64,000 nucleotides of DNA, from contig CAZKBK010000001.1 of the NCBI GenBank assembly GCA_964551035.1, forward strand, positions 186,001 through 250,000, read 5' to 3'. Positions 40,389 through 49,116 of this stretch are shown here, in pieces. Position numbers and translations under genes: made by a program. The DNA comes from Chryseosolibacter sp964551035. GTDB lineage: Bacteria > Bacteroidota > Bacteroidia > Cytophagales > Cyclobacteriaceae. Below the pieces are notes generated by a model. It worked only from the letters and a program-made list of their open reading frames with translations. It was not told the origin of the DNA and ran no database searches. Numbering within the stretch: the stretch's first letter is position 1; the number at the start of each line of letters is the position of its first letter.

Positions 40389-41735
40389 TTGGCTTCTATT
40401 CCGTCTTCACGCTGGGTCAACCAGGGTGTGTTCTCACTCGCTAACAGGATCTCGGTAGTAACTTTCGGTTTTTTGAACCTCTTCTTCCTGGTCAGGATGC
40501 TGTCCAGGTCGGAAATCGGCGTCTGGGTGTTATTTACCAGCGTCACGGCGATCATGGAGACGGTTCGAAACGGGTTCATCCGGAATCCATTTGTTTCGAC
40601 GCTGGTAAGCGCGCCGCTCACGGAGAGAAAATTAGTGGTGAAAGCCTCGTTCATGCTTCATTGCCTGCTGGCGGGCTTGCTTTCCATTTTGCTTTTGTTG
40701 GGCGCGATACCGCTGACGCGCTTTTGGGCCGCTCCGGGTCTCGCTGAATTATTTTTCCTGTATGCGCTCAACAGTATAATTTTTGTACCATTCCTGCATT
40801 TTGAGTACCTGCAGATGGCGCGTTCGAACTTCAGGGCGATTTTTATTAGCAATTTTGCACGCCTGGGCGCCACGGCCCTGTTTGTCGCGACAGCCTACGT
40901 TGCGCACTTCGAGTTTTCACTGGTCGGGCTGGCGTGGGTTCAGATTGGCGCCACTGTGCTGGGTGCCGTCATCGGATATTCCTTCGTACGGGGACCCGCC
41001 TTCGGCGGTGGAAATGTGACCATAGGGCGCTTGAAACAACTTTTCCACTTTGGAAAATACACTTTCGGGACGAACATCAGTTCCATGTTTGTAAAGAGCA
41101 CGGATAGCTGGATGATCGGACGGATGGTATCAACGACGGCTGTTGCCATCTATAATCCTGCCATTCGCATTGCCAACCTCGTTGAGGTGCCCACGCTGGC
41201 AATCGCCTCCATCGTTTTTCCGCGGGTGCCCGAGAAAATGAGGCAGCAGGGAAAAGGTGGCGTCCGAGACATTTATACAAAATCCGTGAGCCTTATTCTT
41301 GCGACGATGGTCCCCATCGTGGTCGTCCTTTACATTTTTGCGGAGGACGTAATCAGGTTAATTTTCGGCGCACCCTATCTCGACGCTGCGCCGATCCTTC
41401 GCGTCACCCTGTTTTACACCCTTATTGTTCCGTTCAACAGGCAGTTCGGTACCATCATGGATTCGCTCAGGAACCCCAAGATCAATTTCTACCTCCTTGT
41501 GATGGTGGCTGTGTTGAACGTGGTCTTCAATTACATTTTCCTTCAAATGTTCGGGCTCATCGGGTCGGCCTATGGCACGCTTCTTTCCTATTGTATTGTG
41601 TTCCTGCTCAACCAGGTCATTCTTCACCGGATGTATGGCATTAACACCTGGCGCGTTTTGGAGGCGGTGCCGGAGTGGTATCGGGTGGGATGGGACGTCG
41701 TAAAGAAAAGGATCGCAAAGTTTGCTCTTCAATGA
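40389..41735 (+). CDS. Wzx-type oligosaccharide flippase
   Basis: A 448-aa membrane protein with about 12 hydrophobic segments of the MATE/Wzx polysaccharide-transporter type. N-terminal QGVFSLANRISVVTFGFLNLFFLVRML, the loop GKYTFGTNISSMFVKSTDSWMIGRM, and MVPIVVVLYIFAEDVIRLIFG are family-like. It would flip lipid-linked repeat units to the periplasm. The start is TTG 40389, because an in-frame stop lies shortly upstream and no earlier ATG exists. It overlaps the next glycosyltransferase by 4 bases. Confidence 0.88.
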   Translation: MASIPSSRWVNQGVFSLANRISVVTFGFLNLFFLVRMLSRSEIGVWVLFTSVTAIMETVRNGFIRNPFVSTLVSAPLTERKLVVKASFMLHCLLAGLLSILLLLGAIPLTRFWAAPGLAELFFLYALNSIIFVPFLHFEYLQMARSNFRAIFISNFARLGATALFVATAYVAHFEFSLVGLAWVQIGATVLGAVIGYSFVRGPAFGGGNVTIGRLKQLFHFGKYTFGTNISSMFVKSTDSWMIGRMVSTTAVAIYNPAIRIANLVEVPTLAIASIVFPRVPEKMRQQGKGGVRDIYTKSVSLILATMVPIVVVLYIFAEDVIRLIFGAPYLDAAPILRVTLFYTLIVPFNRQFGTIMDSLRNPKINFYLLVMVAVLNVVFNYIFLQMFGLIGSAYGTLLSYCIVFLLNQVILHRMYGINTWRVLEAVPEWYRVGWDVVKKRIAKFALQ

Positions 41736-43009
41736 GGTTTCCGGACTATGACATCATCATGATGGCCCTCCCGCGGTGGGACGGACCCTATTCATCCACC
41801 GCCTTTTCCCTCGCCAGGGCCCTCTCCGAACACACCCGCGTGTTCTATGTCGATAACCCCATCACCATCAAGGACTATATCATTCACCGGAAGCTGGCAA
41901 ACTATCAGCGTCGCCGGCGCGCCCTTTTTCAGGGTGCCGACTTTTGCGCTTCGCCTGACCGGAGCCACCCTAACCTTTTTGCCGTCACACCGCGCGTCAC
42001 GCTGCCCATCAACTGGCTCCCGGAGGGCTGGGCGTATGACGGACTGGCGCGGCTGAATGATCGGGCAGTGTCCAGCACGCTCAATCAACTTATCAGGACG
42101 TTCGCGATCAGACGTTACGTGTTGATCAACTCCTTTAACCCGCTTTATGGGAAATATCTTTCCCTTTCGGTGAAACCCGTCCTGAACGTCTATCAGTGTG
42201 TGGACGATATGACACAGGCGCCGTATATGCGGAAACATGGGCCACGCCTCGAGAATGCCCTCATCCGGAATTCGGACTTCACCATTGTAACTTCTTCGGA
42301 ACTAAAGAAGATCAAGGCACGGTATTCTGCCCATGTGCACCTTGTGCCCAACGCGGCCGACGTCACCCTCTTCAACAATGCCCTGGCGAATGACCTGCCG
42401 ATGCCTGAAGAGATACAACGCCTTCCCCCGGGAAATCCGATCATTACGTATACCGGTAATATTTGCCAGCGACTCGACTATGATCTTCTTAAAGACCTGG
42501 CTGCCGCCCACGCCGACAAGATCTTGTTGATGGTGGGACCGATGTCAGGCAATCACGCCGACAAGTCGGGATTGCGGGAACTGCCCAATGTCATTTTTAC
42601 GGGCAAGAAAAGTATCCGGGAACTCCCCGCGTACCTGAAGTACAGCCGTTGTTGCGTGATACCCTTCCTTTGTAACACCTTCACGAAGAGCATTTATCCG
42701 CTGAAGATCAACGAGTACCTGGCCGCCGGGAAGCCGGTGGTTTCGACGGATTTTTCCCACGACATCCGGTCATTTTCCGACGTAGCCAGCATCTGCCATG
42801 ACAAAACCGATTTCATTGCCGCCGTTCAACGCGCCATAGAAGCGGATGATGAACTCAAACGGTCTGCACGCCTCAATTTTGCCGCGGCGAACAACTGGCC
42901 GGCAAGGGCACACCAATTTATAGATCTTACGGCGGAGTATCTGAAGCAGCATGACAGAGGAAACGGAAAACGGGAACGAAGAGAAGGATTACAAGCCCTT
43001 TACGGATAA
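41732..43009 (+). CDS. GT-B glycosyltransferase (family 4-like, TuaH-type)
   Basis: A 425-aa GT-B glycosyltransferase. The N-terminal domain starts DYDIIMMALPRWDGPYSST; the C-terminal nucleotide-sugar domain contains HLVPNAADVTLF, ITYTGNICQRLDYDLL, NVIFTGKKSIRELPAYL and YPLKINEYLAAGKPVVSTDF, with the conserved glutamate of NEYLAAGKPVV. It probably adds a sugar to the repeat unit on the cytoplasmic side. ATG 41732 overlaps the flippase stop. A small membrane-protein gene starts inside its 3' end. Confidence 0.88.
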   Translation: MRFPDYDIIMMALPRWDGPYSSTAFSLARALSEHTRVFYVDNPITIKDYIIHRKLANYQRRRRALFQGADFCASPDRSHPNLFAVTPRVTLPINWLPEGWAYDGLARLNDRAVSSTLNQLIRTFAIRRYVLINSFNPLYGKYLSLSVKPVLNVYQCVDDMTQAPYMRKHGPRLENALIRNSDFTIVTSSELKKIKARYSAHVHLVPNAADVTLFNNALANDLPMPEEIQRLPPGNPIITYTGNICQRLDYDLLKDLAAAHADKILLMVGPMSGNHADKSGLRELPNVIFTGKKSIRELPAYLKYSRCCVIPFLCNTFTKSIYPLKINEYLAAGKPVVSTDFSHDIRSFSDVASICHDKTDFIAAVQRAIEADDELKRSARLNFAAANNWPARAHQFIDLTAEYLKQHDRGNGKRERREGLQALYG

Positions 43010-43091
43010 GAGTCTCAACAAGGCGGTGGCCATACTGTTTGTTCTGGCGATCTACGTGGTCATTTTTCTCAAAATACTTTTTCTCGAATAA
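42951..43091 (+). CDS. 46-aa single-pass membrane microprotein
   Basis: This small frame starts at ATG 42951, overlaps the end of the glycosyltransferase gene by 59 bases in another frame, and ends 9 bases before the O-antigen ligase start. The product is MTEETENGNEEKDYKPF..., then a helix (AVAILFVLAIYVVIFLKILF) and the end LE. The acidic head plus clean transmembrane helix and the tight spacing suggest a real gene. No function is known to me. Confidence 0.5.
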   Translation: MTEETENGNEEKDYKPFTDKSLNKAVAILFVLAIYVVIFLKILFLE

Positions 43092-43100
43092 AGGGCAGGA

Positions 43101-44543
43101 ATGTACATCAACAGGGCAGGACGTATTTCTGTTATCATGGTGTTTATCCTGCTGCTCGCCGTGTCGGTGTGGGTGGCGTGGATGATGGTCAACCACGGTT
43201 TGGCGGCCGGGCCGATCGCCGTGATCGTTGCCGGCGGGGCATTCCTCATGGGCGCCGTCCTTCGCGACTACAAGGTGGGCCTCTATGCGCTGTTCTTTTT
43301 CGGCGTGTTCATATTTTACATCGACCGTCTGGTGCCTTCGATTCCCATTCCGCTGGGTGTTTTATACGATGTGCTCGCAGCCGTCGTCTTCATCGCCCTG
43401 TTCATCCATGGAAAGGACCGGCGTGACTGGACACTCTTCAAGAACCCGGTGACGATCATGTTCATCGTCATCACCGTCTACCAGGCCCTTCAATTTTTCA
43501 ATCCGAATGCAGTCTCTCACGTCGCGTGGCTTATTTCAATGCGAAACAACGTCTCGTTTTTGCTTTATGTCGTTTGCTTCCAGGCATTTTCCACCCTGAA
43601 GGAAGTGAACCGCTTCACGGCGGTGTGGCTGTTTTTCGCCGGTTTTATAGCGCTGTACGGAATCAAGCAGGAATTTTTCGGCCTGACGGATTTCGAAACC
43701 ACCTGGCTTTACAGTTCGGAGGATAGGGTGAACCTGTACCTCATCTGGGGCAAGCTTCGAAAATTTTCGATCCTTTCCGACCCCTCCTCATTCGGACTGT
43801 TCATGGCGTTTAGCGGTCTGGCCTGTACGGTGCTGGCCATGGGCCCGTTCAAGCCCATGCACCGCATTGGCTTTGGCGTGCTCGCATGCATCATGTACCT
43901 GTCGATGTCCTACTCCGGAACGCGCACCGCCATTGCGATGGCCGCGGTGGGCATCGCGTTCTTTGTCATCATGACGATCCGCAGCCGCCGGACCGTACTC
44001 GCTGCCATGGCGCTCGTGTTCTTTGGGGCTATCCTGCTTTTCGGTCCGTTTTACGGCGGTACCATGACCCGTATCCGGTCAACCTTCAACCCCAGTGAAG
44101 ACCCATCGATGGCGGTGCGCAATGCCAAGCGGGTCAGGCTGCAGGAATACGTCTTGTCGCACCCGATCGGGGGTGGTCTGGGCACCACGGGCAGGAACGG
44201 CGTCAAATACTCACCGGGCCATTACCTCGCCGGAGGTTGGGACCCCGACAGCGGATACCTTTTTACCGCCCTTGAAACCGGTTGGATCGGACTGATTATT
44301 TTCCAGGTATTCTTTTTTATAGTGATGCTTCAGGGTATCAACAACTATTTTTCGATCAAGGACCCCTTGCTAAAAACCCTTACGCTAACCTATGTCGTAC
44401 CGTATCTGGCCCTGACCGTGGGCCATTTTACCCAGGATGCGCTCTTTCAGAAACCGGTAAACCTGGTCGTTATCGTCGTGTATGCCGTCATGGTCAGGAT
44501 ACGGTCCTTTGAAAAGAAATTACATTCGGTTGATCTCGTATAG
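43101..44543 (+). CDS. O-antigen ligase/polymerase-like protein (Wzy/WaaL)
   Basis: A 480-aa membrane protein with about ten to twelve hydrophobic segments and a large periplasmic loop between about residues 320 and 400 that includes FNPSEDPSMAVRNAKRVRLQ and HPIGGGLGTTGRNG, typical of the Wzy_C/O-antigen ligase superfamily (arginine and HPxxGxG motifs). It would polymerise repeat units or attach the polymer to a carrier. It lies in one strand run with the flippase and glycosyltransferase. Confidence 0.88.
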   Translation: MYINRAGRISVIMVFILLLAVSVWVAWMMVNHGLAAGPIAVIVAGGAFLMGAVLRDYKVGLYALFFFGVFIFYIDRLVPSIPIPLGVLYDVLAAVVFIALFIHGKDRRDWTLFKNPVTIMFIVITVYQALQFFNPNAVSHVAWLISMRNNVSFLLYVVCFQAFSTLKEVNRFTAVWLFFAGFIALYGIKQEFFGLTDFETTWLYSSEDRVNLYLIWGKLRKFSILSDPSSFGLFMAFSGLACTVLAMGPFKPMHRIGFGVLACIMYLSMSYSGTRTAIAMAAVGIAFFVIMTIRSRRTVLAAMALVFFGAILLFGPFYGGTMTRIRSTFNPSEDPSMAVRNAKRVRLQEYVLSHPIGGGLGTTGRNGVKYSPGHYLAGGWDPDSGYLFTALETGWIGLIIFQVFFFIVMLQGINNYFSIKDPLLKTLTLTYVVPYLALTVGHFTQDALFQKPVNLVVIVVYAVMVRIRSFEKKLHSVDLV

Positions 44544-44594
44544 GACGAAGGCCGAGGCGCAGGATCACATTGAGTTACCAGATAATCACAAGGA

Positions 44595-45287
44595 ATGAGA
44601 CAGTTGATTTTTTTTATGCTTGCGGCACTTTCTGCTTCGGCGCAAAACATAGATTATAATAAGGTGATTTTGCCCGAGCACACCCGTACGAACGATTTTG
44701 GCGAAAAACTTGTGCAGATCGCCTGGCGGAATCACCCCACCAATGAAGTATTTCGGCGCGAGGTAACCATCGCCGACTTCGACGTTCGTACAAGCACGAT
44801 CGACTGGCTCAACACGGTCAGGGTATCGGCAAACATGAACGAGTTCACCATCAACCCCGACACGGACATTTTTGGTCGTGCCGCCTTCTATCCGCGCTAC
44901 AACATTGGTTTTTCCGTTTCACTCGGTCAACTGTTCACAATACCCTATGCGACACGGAAGAGTAAGGAGCGGCTCCAGATCGCCCAGGCCAACCTGAACA
45001 ATCAGAAGCTTTCCCTCCGCAATGCCGTGCTCCGCGCATACAACGAATACACCCTCCGGGAAGAGATCTACAAGCTTCAGTCTCAATTGTTGCTGGATAA
45101 CGAGACGTCGCATAAGTTGATCGAACAGCGCTTCAAGAATGGTGAAACCACGTTCGAGATCTATGCCGAGAGTCTCAGTACCTATAGCCAGATATCCATC
45201 AGCACCCTCGAAGCGCAAACGGCGTTCAGGAATGCGAAGCTCGATCTGGAGCAGCTTATCGGTGTACGTCTTGAGGATGTAAGATGA
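44595..45287 (+). CDS. Half-size TolC-like outer-membrane protein
   Basis: A 230-aa protein with a signal peptide (MRQLIFFMLAALSASA) and one TolC-type repeat: a strand-rich part (FYPRYNIGFSVSLGQLF) followed by two long helices (KSKERLQIAQANLNNQKLSLRNAVLRAYNEY, in part, and LEAQTAFRNAKLDLEQLIGVRLEDV). Normal TolC proteins have two such halves in 420-480 residues, so this is half length. It may assemble as a higher-order oligomer or be an adaptor-like relic. Its position downstream of the O-antigen ligase-like gene suggests a role in polymer export. Confidence 0.75.
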   Translation: MRQLIFFMLAALSASAQNIDYNKVILPEHTRTNDFGEKLVQIAWRNHPTNEVFRREVTIADFDVRTSTIDWLNTVRVSANMNEFTINPDTDIFGRAAFYPRYNIGFSVSLGQLFTIPYATRKSKERLQIAQANLNNQKLSLRNAVLRAYNEYTLREEIYKLQSQLLLDNETSHKLIEQRFKNGETTFEIYAESLSTYSQISISTLEAQTAFRNAKLDLEQLIGVRLEDVR

Positions 45288-45315
45288 ATCCGTAGAACGA
45301 GGGTGGGGGAGCCCC

Positions 45316-46914
45316 TTAACGCGCCGCCTGGTGCATCGTTTCCTTCGGCCGTGTAAATACATGAATGTAGGATTCCTCCGGATGCCGCGGCGCAAGGAAT
45401 GTAAACTCGTATTGATAGTGCGTTTTCAGGCAGTCATGGACGCCTTCCGGAAAAAAGTTGATGACTTCTTCTGGTGATACGGATTCAAAGATCACAAGGT
45501 CATATTCGTGGCGTTCCACCCTGCTGCAGAATTCAGCCACCTCTTTTTCGAATATGGATACCGTCTGGTGGAACCACATGGGTTGGTCCGTGAGCGGGGT
45601 AAATCCCAGTTCATAGGCCAGCGAGGTGAGTTCACTCATATTGAGTACACGCAGGTCCTTGGGGTCAGTGTTCCTAACGATGTCGAGATTCCTGATCTTT
45701 TCAATCCCTTCCAGTGTCTCTTCGGCGAGAAACAGGTGCTCCATGCTCTTGTATTCGTGCGCGAGGCGGTAATGGTGCCCTGCTTTCTCTTCGTTCTTAT
45801 TCACCACCGGTGGTTTTTTGGTGAGGAGGCGCGACACGTTGCGCCAATAGATGCCCGTCCACCAAAACACGACAAGCATGGTGCACGTGATGAGGTAAGG
45901 GATTCGGCTGAGATTAACGTTTAACCGTAGGTTCGCCACACCGTACGCGAATCCGAAAGCATAAAAAAAGACTTCATTCTTTTCCGGTACCGGGCTGGTA
46001 ACCGGTATGACCATGGCCTGCAGAAGCATCGCAAGGGTAAGCCAGGCGAACAATACTTCACGCTTGTTCTCGAGGAAGGTTCTCCCCGCCAACGCCTTGT
46101 CCATCACGAAGACAACGAGTATGAAAAGGAAGAATTTTTCCCAGTACGCCCAGCCGAGGATCTCGTCCAGAAAATCGGTCAACACCAGGCGCGATTCGTG
46201 GGGAGCCTGACCATAGTTGAACCAATAGAGAAAGTCGTATTGCAGAAGGGGACCCACAAAAATGACCGCAAAGACGAGAAAGAAGCCGGCAAAGGAGGCC
46301 CACTTTTTAACTGACCGTTCCAGCCAGGCGTCGTAGGTCAGCGCGGCGAGCATGATCATAAGGCCAATGCCACCCGCATCCTGCTTGGTGAAGATGGAAA
46401 CGAAGATGAAGAATGCGGCAAACGCGATATTGATCCATACTTTCCAGCCTTTGTTGACAAGGATAGCGCGGAGCAGAAAGTAAATGGCCACCATTTCGAA
46501 AACAAACACCATGTGGTTGTACCACGGCCAGAAATTGAACGATACGTATGAAAAGCAAAAGACCACGACTGAGAGAAAGATGACGGCAGGCCGAACGTGC
46601 AGGGTTTTCAGAATACCACGAAACGCCAGGATGGAAATCAGGTTGACGAACGCTTGCGCTTTAATGAGACTCGCGAAATAGGGCCCGAAGATCTTGAAGA
46701 ACATCGCGGGAATTACCCAATAGGCATAGCCCATGGGCAGGGAGAAGTCGCGGAAGGGTACCTGGCCAAGGTACAGGCGATAGGCACCTTCCCACGAAAG
46801 GAAAATATTGATCCGGTAGGGATTGTTGAACGTGAGGGGTACAAGGCAGAAAGCCAGCGCGACGATGATCTCCAGAACAAGCAGTTGCCTTTCCGTGAAG
46901 TTTTTTTGAAGCAT
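45316..46914 (-). CDS. GT-C type membrane glycosyltransferase candidate
   Basis: A 532-aa protein with about ten to eleven hydrophobic segments in residues 10-375 and a soluble C-terminal domain (about 385-532). The first periplasmic loop has LSWEGAYRLYLGQVPFRDFSLP, with acidic and Arg residues as in polyprenyl-phosphate-sugar-dependent GT-C enzymes. I do not recognise a specific family. It is divergent from the DprE1-like gene (83 bases), so it may use polyprenylphosphoryl-arabinose as donor. That link is inference from position only. Confidence 0.65.
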   Translation of the reverse strand: MLQKNFTERQLLVLEIIVALAFCLVPLTFNNPYRINIFLSWEGAYRLYLGQVPFRDFSLPMGYAYWVIPAMFFKIFGPYFASLIKAQAFVNLISILAFRGILKTLHVRPAVIFLSVVVFCFSYVSFNFWPWYNHMVFVFEMVAIYFLLRAILVNKGWKVWINIAFAAFFIFVSIFTKQDAGGIGLMIMLAALTYDAWLERSVKKWASFAGFFLVFAVIFVGPLLQYDFLYWFNYGQAPHESRLVLTDFLDEILGWAYWEKFFLFILVVFVMDKALAGRTFLENKREVLFAWLTLAMLLQAMVIPVTSPVPEKNEVFFYAFGFAYGVANLRLNVNLSRIPYLITCTMLVVFWWTGIYWRNVSRLLTKKPPVVNKNEEKAGHHYRLAHEYKSMEHLFLAEETLEGIEKIRNLDIVRNTDPKDLRVLNMSELTSLAYELGFTPLTDQPMWFHQTVSIFEKEVAEFCSRVERHEYDLVIFESVSPEEVINFFPEGVHDCLKTHYQYEFTFLAPRHPEESYIHVFTRPKETMHQAAR

Positions 46915-46997
46915 AGTATACAGTGTAAATCAATACCTTAAGGGCGATTTTTGGACAAAAACCGGGAGTTGGTGCGTATTTTTTACCAGCCAGGTTC

Positions 46998-48317
46998 ATG
47001 AGAAAACCTGTCACCAACTGGAACAATTACCCGGTGATCGAAGCAAAGGAGGTTTCTTTCGATTTTCGTTCAGAACTCCCCGGAAAACTCGCTCATTCGT
47101 CAATTGCCCACGGAAATGGTCGTTGCTATGGCGATGCTTCATTGTTTCCCGACGTTGTCAATACCCTTCGATATGATAAAGTCCTTGCATTTGATGAAGT
47201 GCAGGGAATAATTACGTGCCAAAGCGGCGTATTGCTTTCCGACCTCCTGCAAATCATTGTTCCCCGGGGTTGGTTCCTGCCGGTCACGCCGGGAACAAAG
47301 TTCATTACCGTAGGTGGCGCCGTAGCGTCTGACGTGCATGGAAAGAACCACCACGTGGACGGATCTTTCTCGAACCATGTGGCAAGAATGGTAGTCCTCA
47401 CCGGTACGGGCGACACGGTAGTTTGTAGCAGGGAACTTTACCCGGATTTGTTCTGGGCAACCTGCGGCGGCATCGGCCTCACCGGTATCATCCTCGAAGT
47501 CACCTTTGGCCTGAAACGAATATCGAGTGCCTACATCAGGCAGACGCAAATCAAAGCCGCCAATCTGGATGAGGTTATGGGTTTGTTCGACCAACACGCG
47601 GAATCAACATACACCGTGGCCTGGATCGATTGTCTGAAACGGGGCCGCAATTTCGGCCGAAGTATCCTCATGCTGGGTGAGCATGCGCCATCCGATGCAG
47701 TGCCGGACGAGCGGAAACTGGTCGCGCGCGAGAAGTCGTTATGTTCCGTTCCTTTTTATTTCCCCTCCCTGGTATTGAATGGTCTTACCGTCAAACTGTT
47801 TAACGCGTTCTACTACGCCAAGAATTACAGGAAGGAGATGCATAAGGTTGGGCACTACGACGGATTCTTTTATCCGCTGGACGCTATTCTCAATTGGAAC
47901 AGGATATACGGACGGAAGGGTTTTGTGCAATACCAGTTTGTGTTGCCTATGGAAGCGAGTCGCGCAGGCCTGAAGGAAATACTATTGCGCATTAGCGGGA
48001 TGGGAATGGGGTCATTTCTGGCCGTGCTCAAGTTGTTTGGCGACCAGGAAGATCTTATCTCCTTTCCAATGAAGGGCTATACGCTTGCGCTTGACTTCCC
48101 GATAAAATCGGGGCTTTTCCAGTTCCTCGATAAGCTGGACGAAGTCGTCGCGGGGTACGGCGGGAGGATCTATCTGTCGAAGGATGCACGCATGAAGAAG
48201 GAGATCTTTTGGCAGACGTATCCACGCGCCCGGGAGTTTCAGGAGATTCTCATGAAATATGACCCGGAAAGGCGTTTCAATTCGCAATTGTCCCAACGAC
48301 TAATGCTCAAGGTATAA
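46998..48317 (+). CDS. DprE1-like FAD-dependent polyprenylphosphoryl-ribose oxidase
   Basis: A 439-aa flavoprotein of the VAO/PCMH fold. The FAD-binding N-terminal domain has AHGNGRCYGDASLFP (about residues 37-51), VTPGTKFITVGGAVASDVHGKNHH (in part) and GSFSNHV, all close to the DprE1 pattern; the C-terminus PERRFNSQLSQRL also fits. The enzyme oxidises the C2' hydroxyl of polyprenylphosphoryl-ribofuranose to a keto intermediate, which the adjacent SDR reduces to the arabino epimer. An alternative is another sugar-alcohol-type oxidase, but the SDR partner favours DprE1. Confidence 0.86.
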   Translation: MRKPVTNWNNYPVIEAKEVSFDFRSELPGKLAHSSIAHGNGRCYGDASLFPDVVNTLRYDKVLAFDEVQGIITCQSGVLLSDLLQIIVPRGWFLPVTPGTKFITVGGAVASDVHGKNHHVDGSFSNHVARMVVLTGTGDTVVCSRELYPDLFWATCGGIGLTGIILEVTFGLKRISSAYIRQTQIKAANLDEVMGLFDQHAESTYTVAWIDCLKRGRNFGRSILMLGEHAPSDAVPDERKLVAREKSLCSVPFYFPSLVLNGLTVKLFNAFYYAKNYRKEMHKVGHYDGFFYPLDAILNWNRIYGRKGFVQYQFVLPMEASRAGLKEILLRISGMGMGSFLAVLKLFGDQEDLISFPMKGYTLALDFPIKSGLFQFLDKLDEVVAGYGGRIYLSKDARMKKEIFWQTYPRAREFQEILMKYDPERRFNSQLSQRLMLKV

Positions 48318-49052
48318 ATGGAAGAGAATGTCCTTATTCTCGGGGCTACTTCCGATATGGCCGTGGCCATCGCGCGCAAATTTGCTTCGGAAGGTTACGC
48401 CATCACGCTGGCGGCGAGGAACATGGAACGTCTCGCCGACATCGAAGCTGATCTCAAGGTGAGGTACAATGCACTCGTCAACAGGGTGGCCTTTGATGCG
48501 CTTGATTTTCGATCGCATGCCGAATTCCTGAATGGACTTCCGGACAGGCCCGACATCGTTATCTGCGTCTTCGGGCTGCTGGGTGACCAGGTCGAAGCGC
48601 AGGTCGACTGGAACGCATCCGAACAGATCCTTTTTTCAAATTATGTTGGTGCGGTTTCCATCCTCAACCTCGTGGCGAATGATTTCGAACGACGGAGGAA
48701 GGGCGTGATCGTGGGCATCAGTTCGGTAGCCGGTGAGCGGGGACGTCAGAGCAATTACCTCTATGGAAGTGCGAAGGCGGGCTTTACCGCTTACCTCGCC
48801 GGTTTGCGCAACCGGCTGTTTCATCATGGCGTGCATGTGCTGACCGTGAAGCCGGGGTTTGTAAAAACACGAATGATCGAGAACATGACGACGCCCGCGG
48901 CCCTAACGGCATCCACGCGCCAGGTTGCCGACCGCGTCTTTGCAGCCGTAAGGAGACGGCGCGATTCCATTTATGTGCTGCCGGTGTGGGGTGCTATTAT
49001 GTGGACTATACGCAATATTCCGGAGCGCGTGTTCAAGCGCCTCAAGATGTGA
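48318..49052 (+). CDS. DprE2-like short-chain dehydrogenase
   Basis: A 244-aa SDR with cofactor loop VLILGATSDMAVAIARKFA (residues 5-23), ISSVAGERG with the catalytic Ser, and YLYGSAKAG with the YxxxK pair. It starts directly after the DprE1-like stop. Together they would epimerise polyprenylphosphoryl-ribose to polyprenylphosphoryl-arabinose. The C-terminal part includes VYVLP-like and IPERVFKRLKM segments typical of DprE2 relatives. Confidence 0.86.
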   Translation: MEENVLILGATSDMAVAIARKFASEGYAITLAARNMERLADIEADLKVRYNALVNRVAFDALDFRSHAEFLNGLPDRPDIVICVFGLLGDQVEAQVDWNASEQILFSNYVGAVSILNLVANDFERRRKGVIVGISSVAGERGRQSNYLYGSAKAGFTAYLAGLRNRLFHHGVHVLTVKPGFVKTRMIENMTTPAALTASTRQVADRVFAAVRRRRDSIYVLPVWGAIMWTIRNIPERVFKRLKM

Positions 49053-49116
49053 ATGACCTGCTCCGGTCAGCGGGTATAACCTTTTTAGGTAACCATGCGC
49101 AACCTTAAAAACCGGT

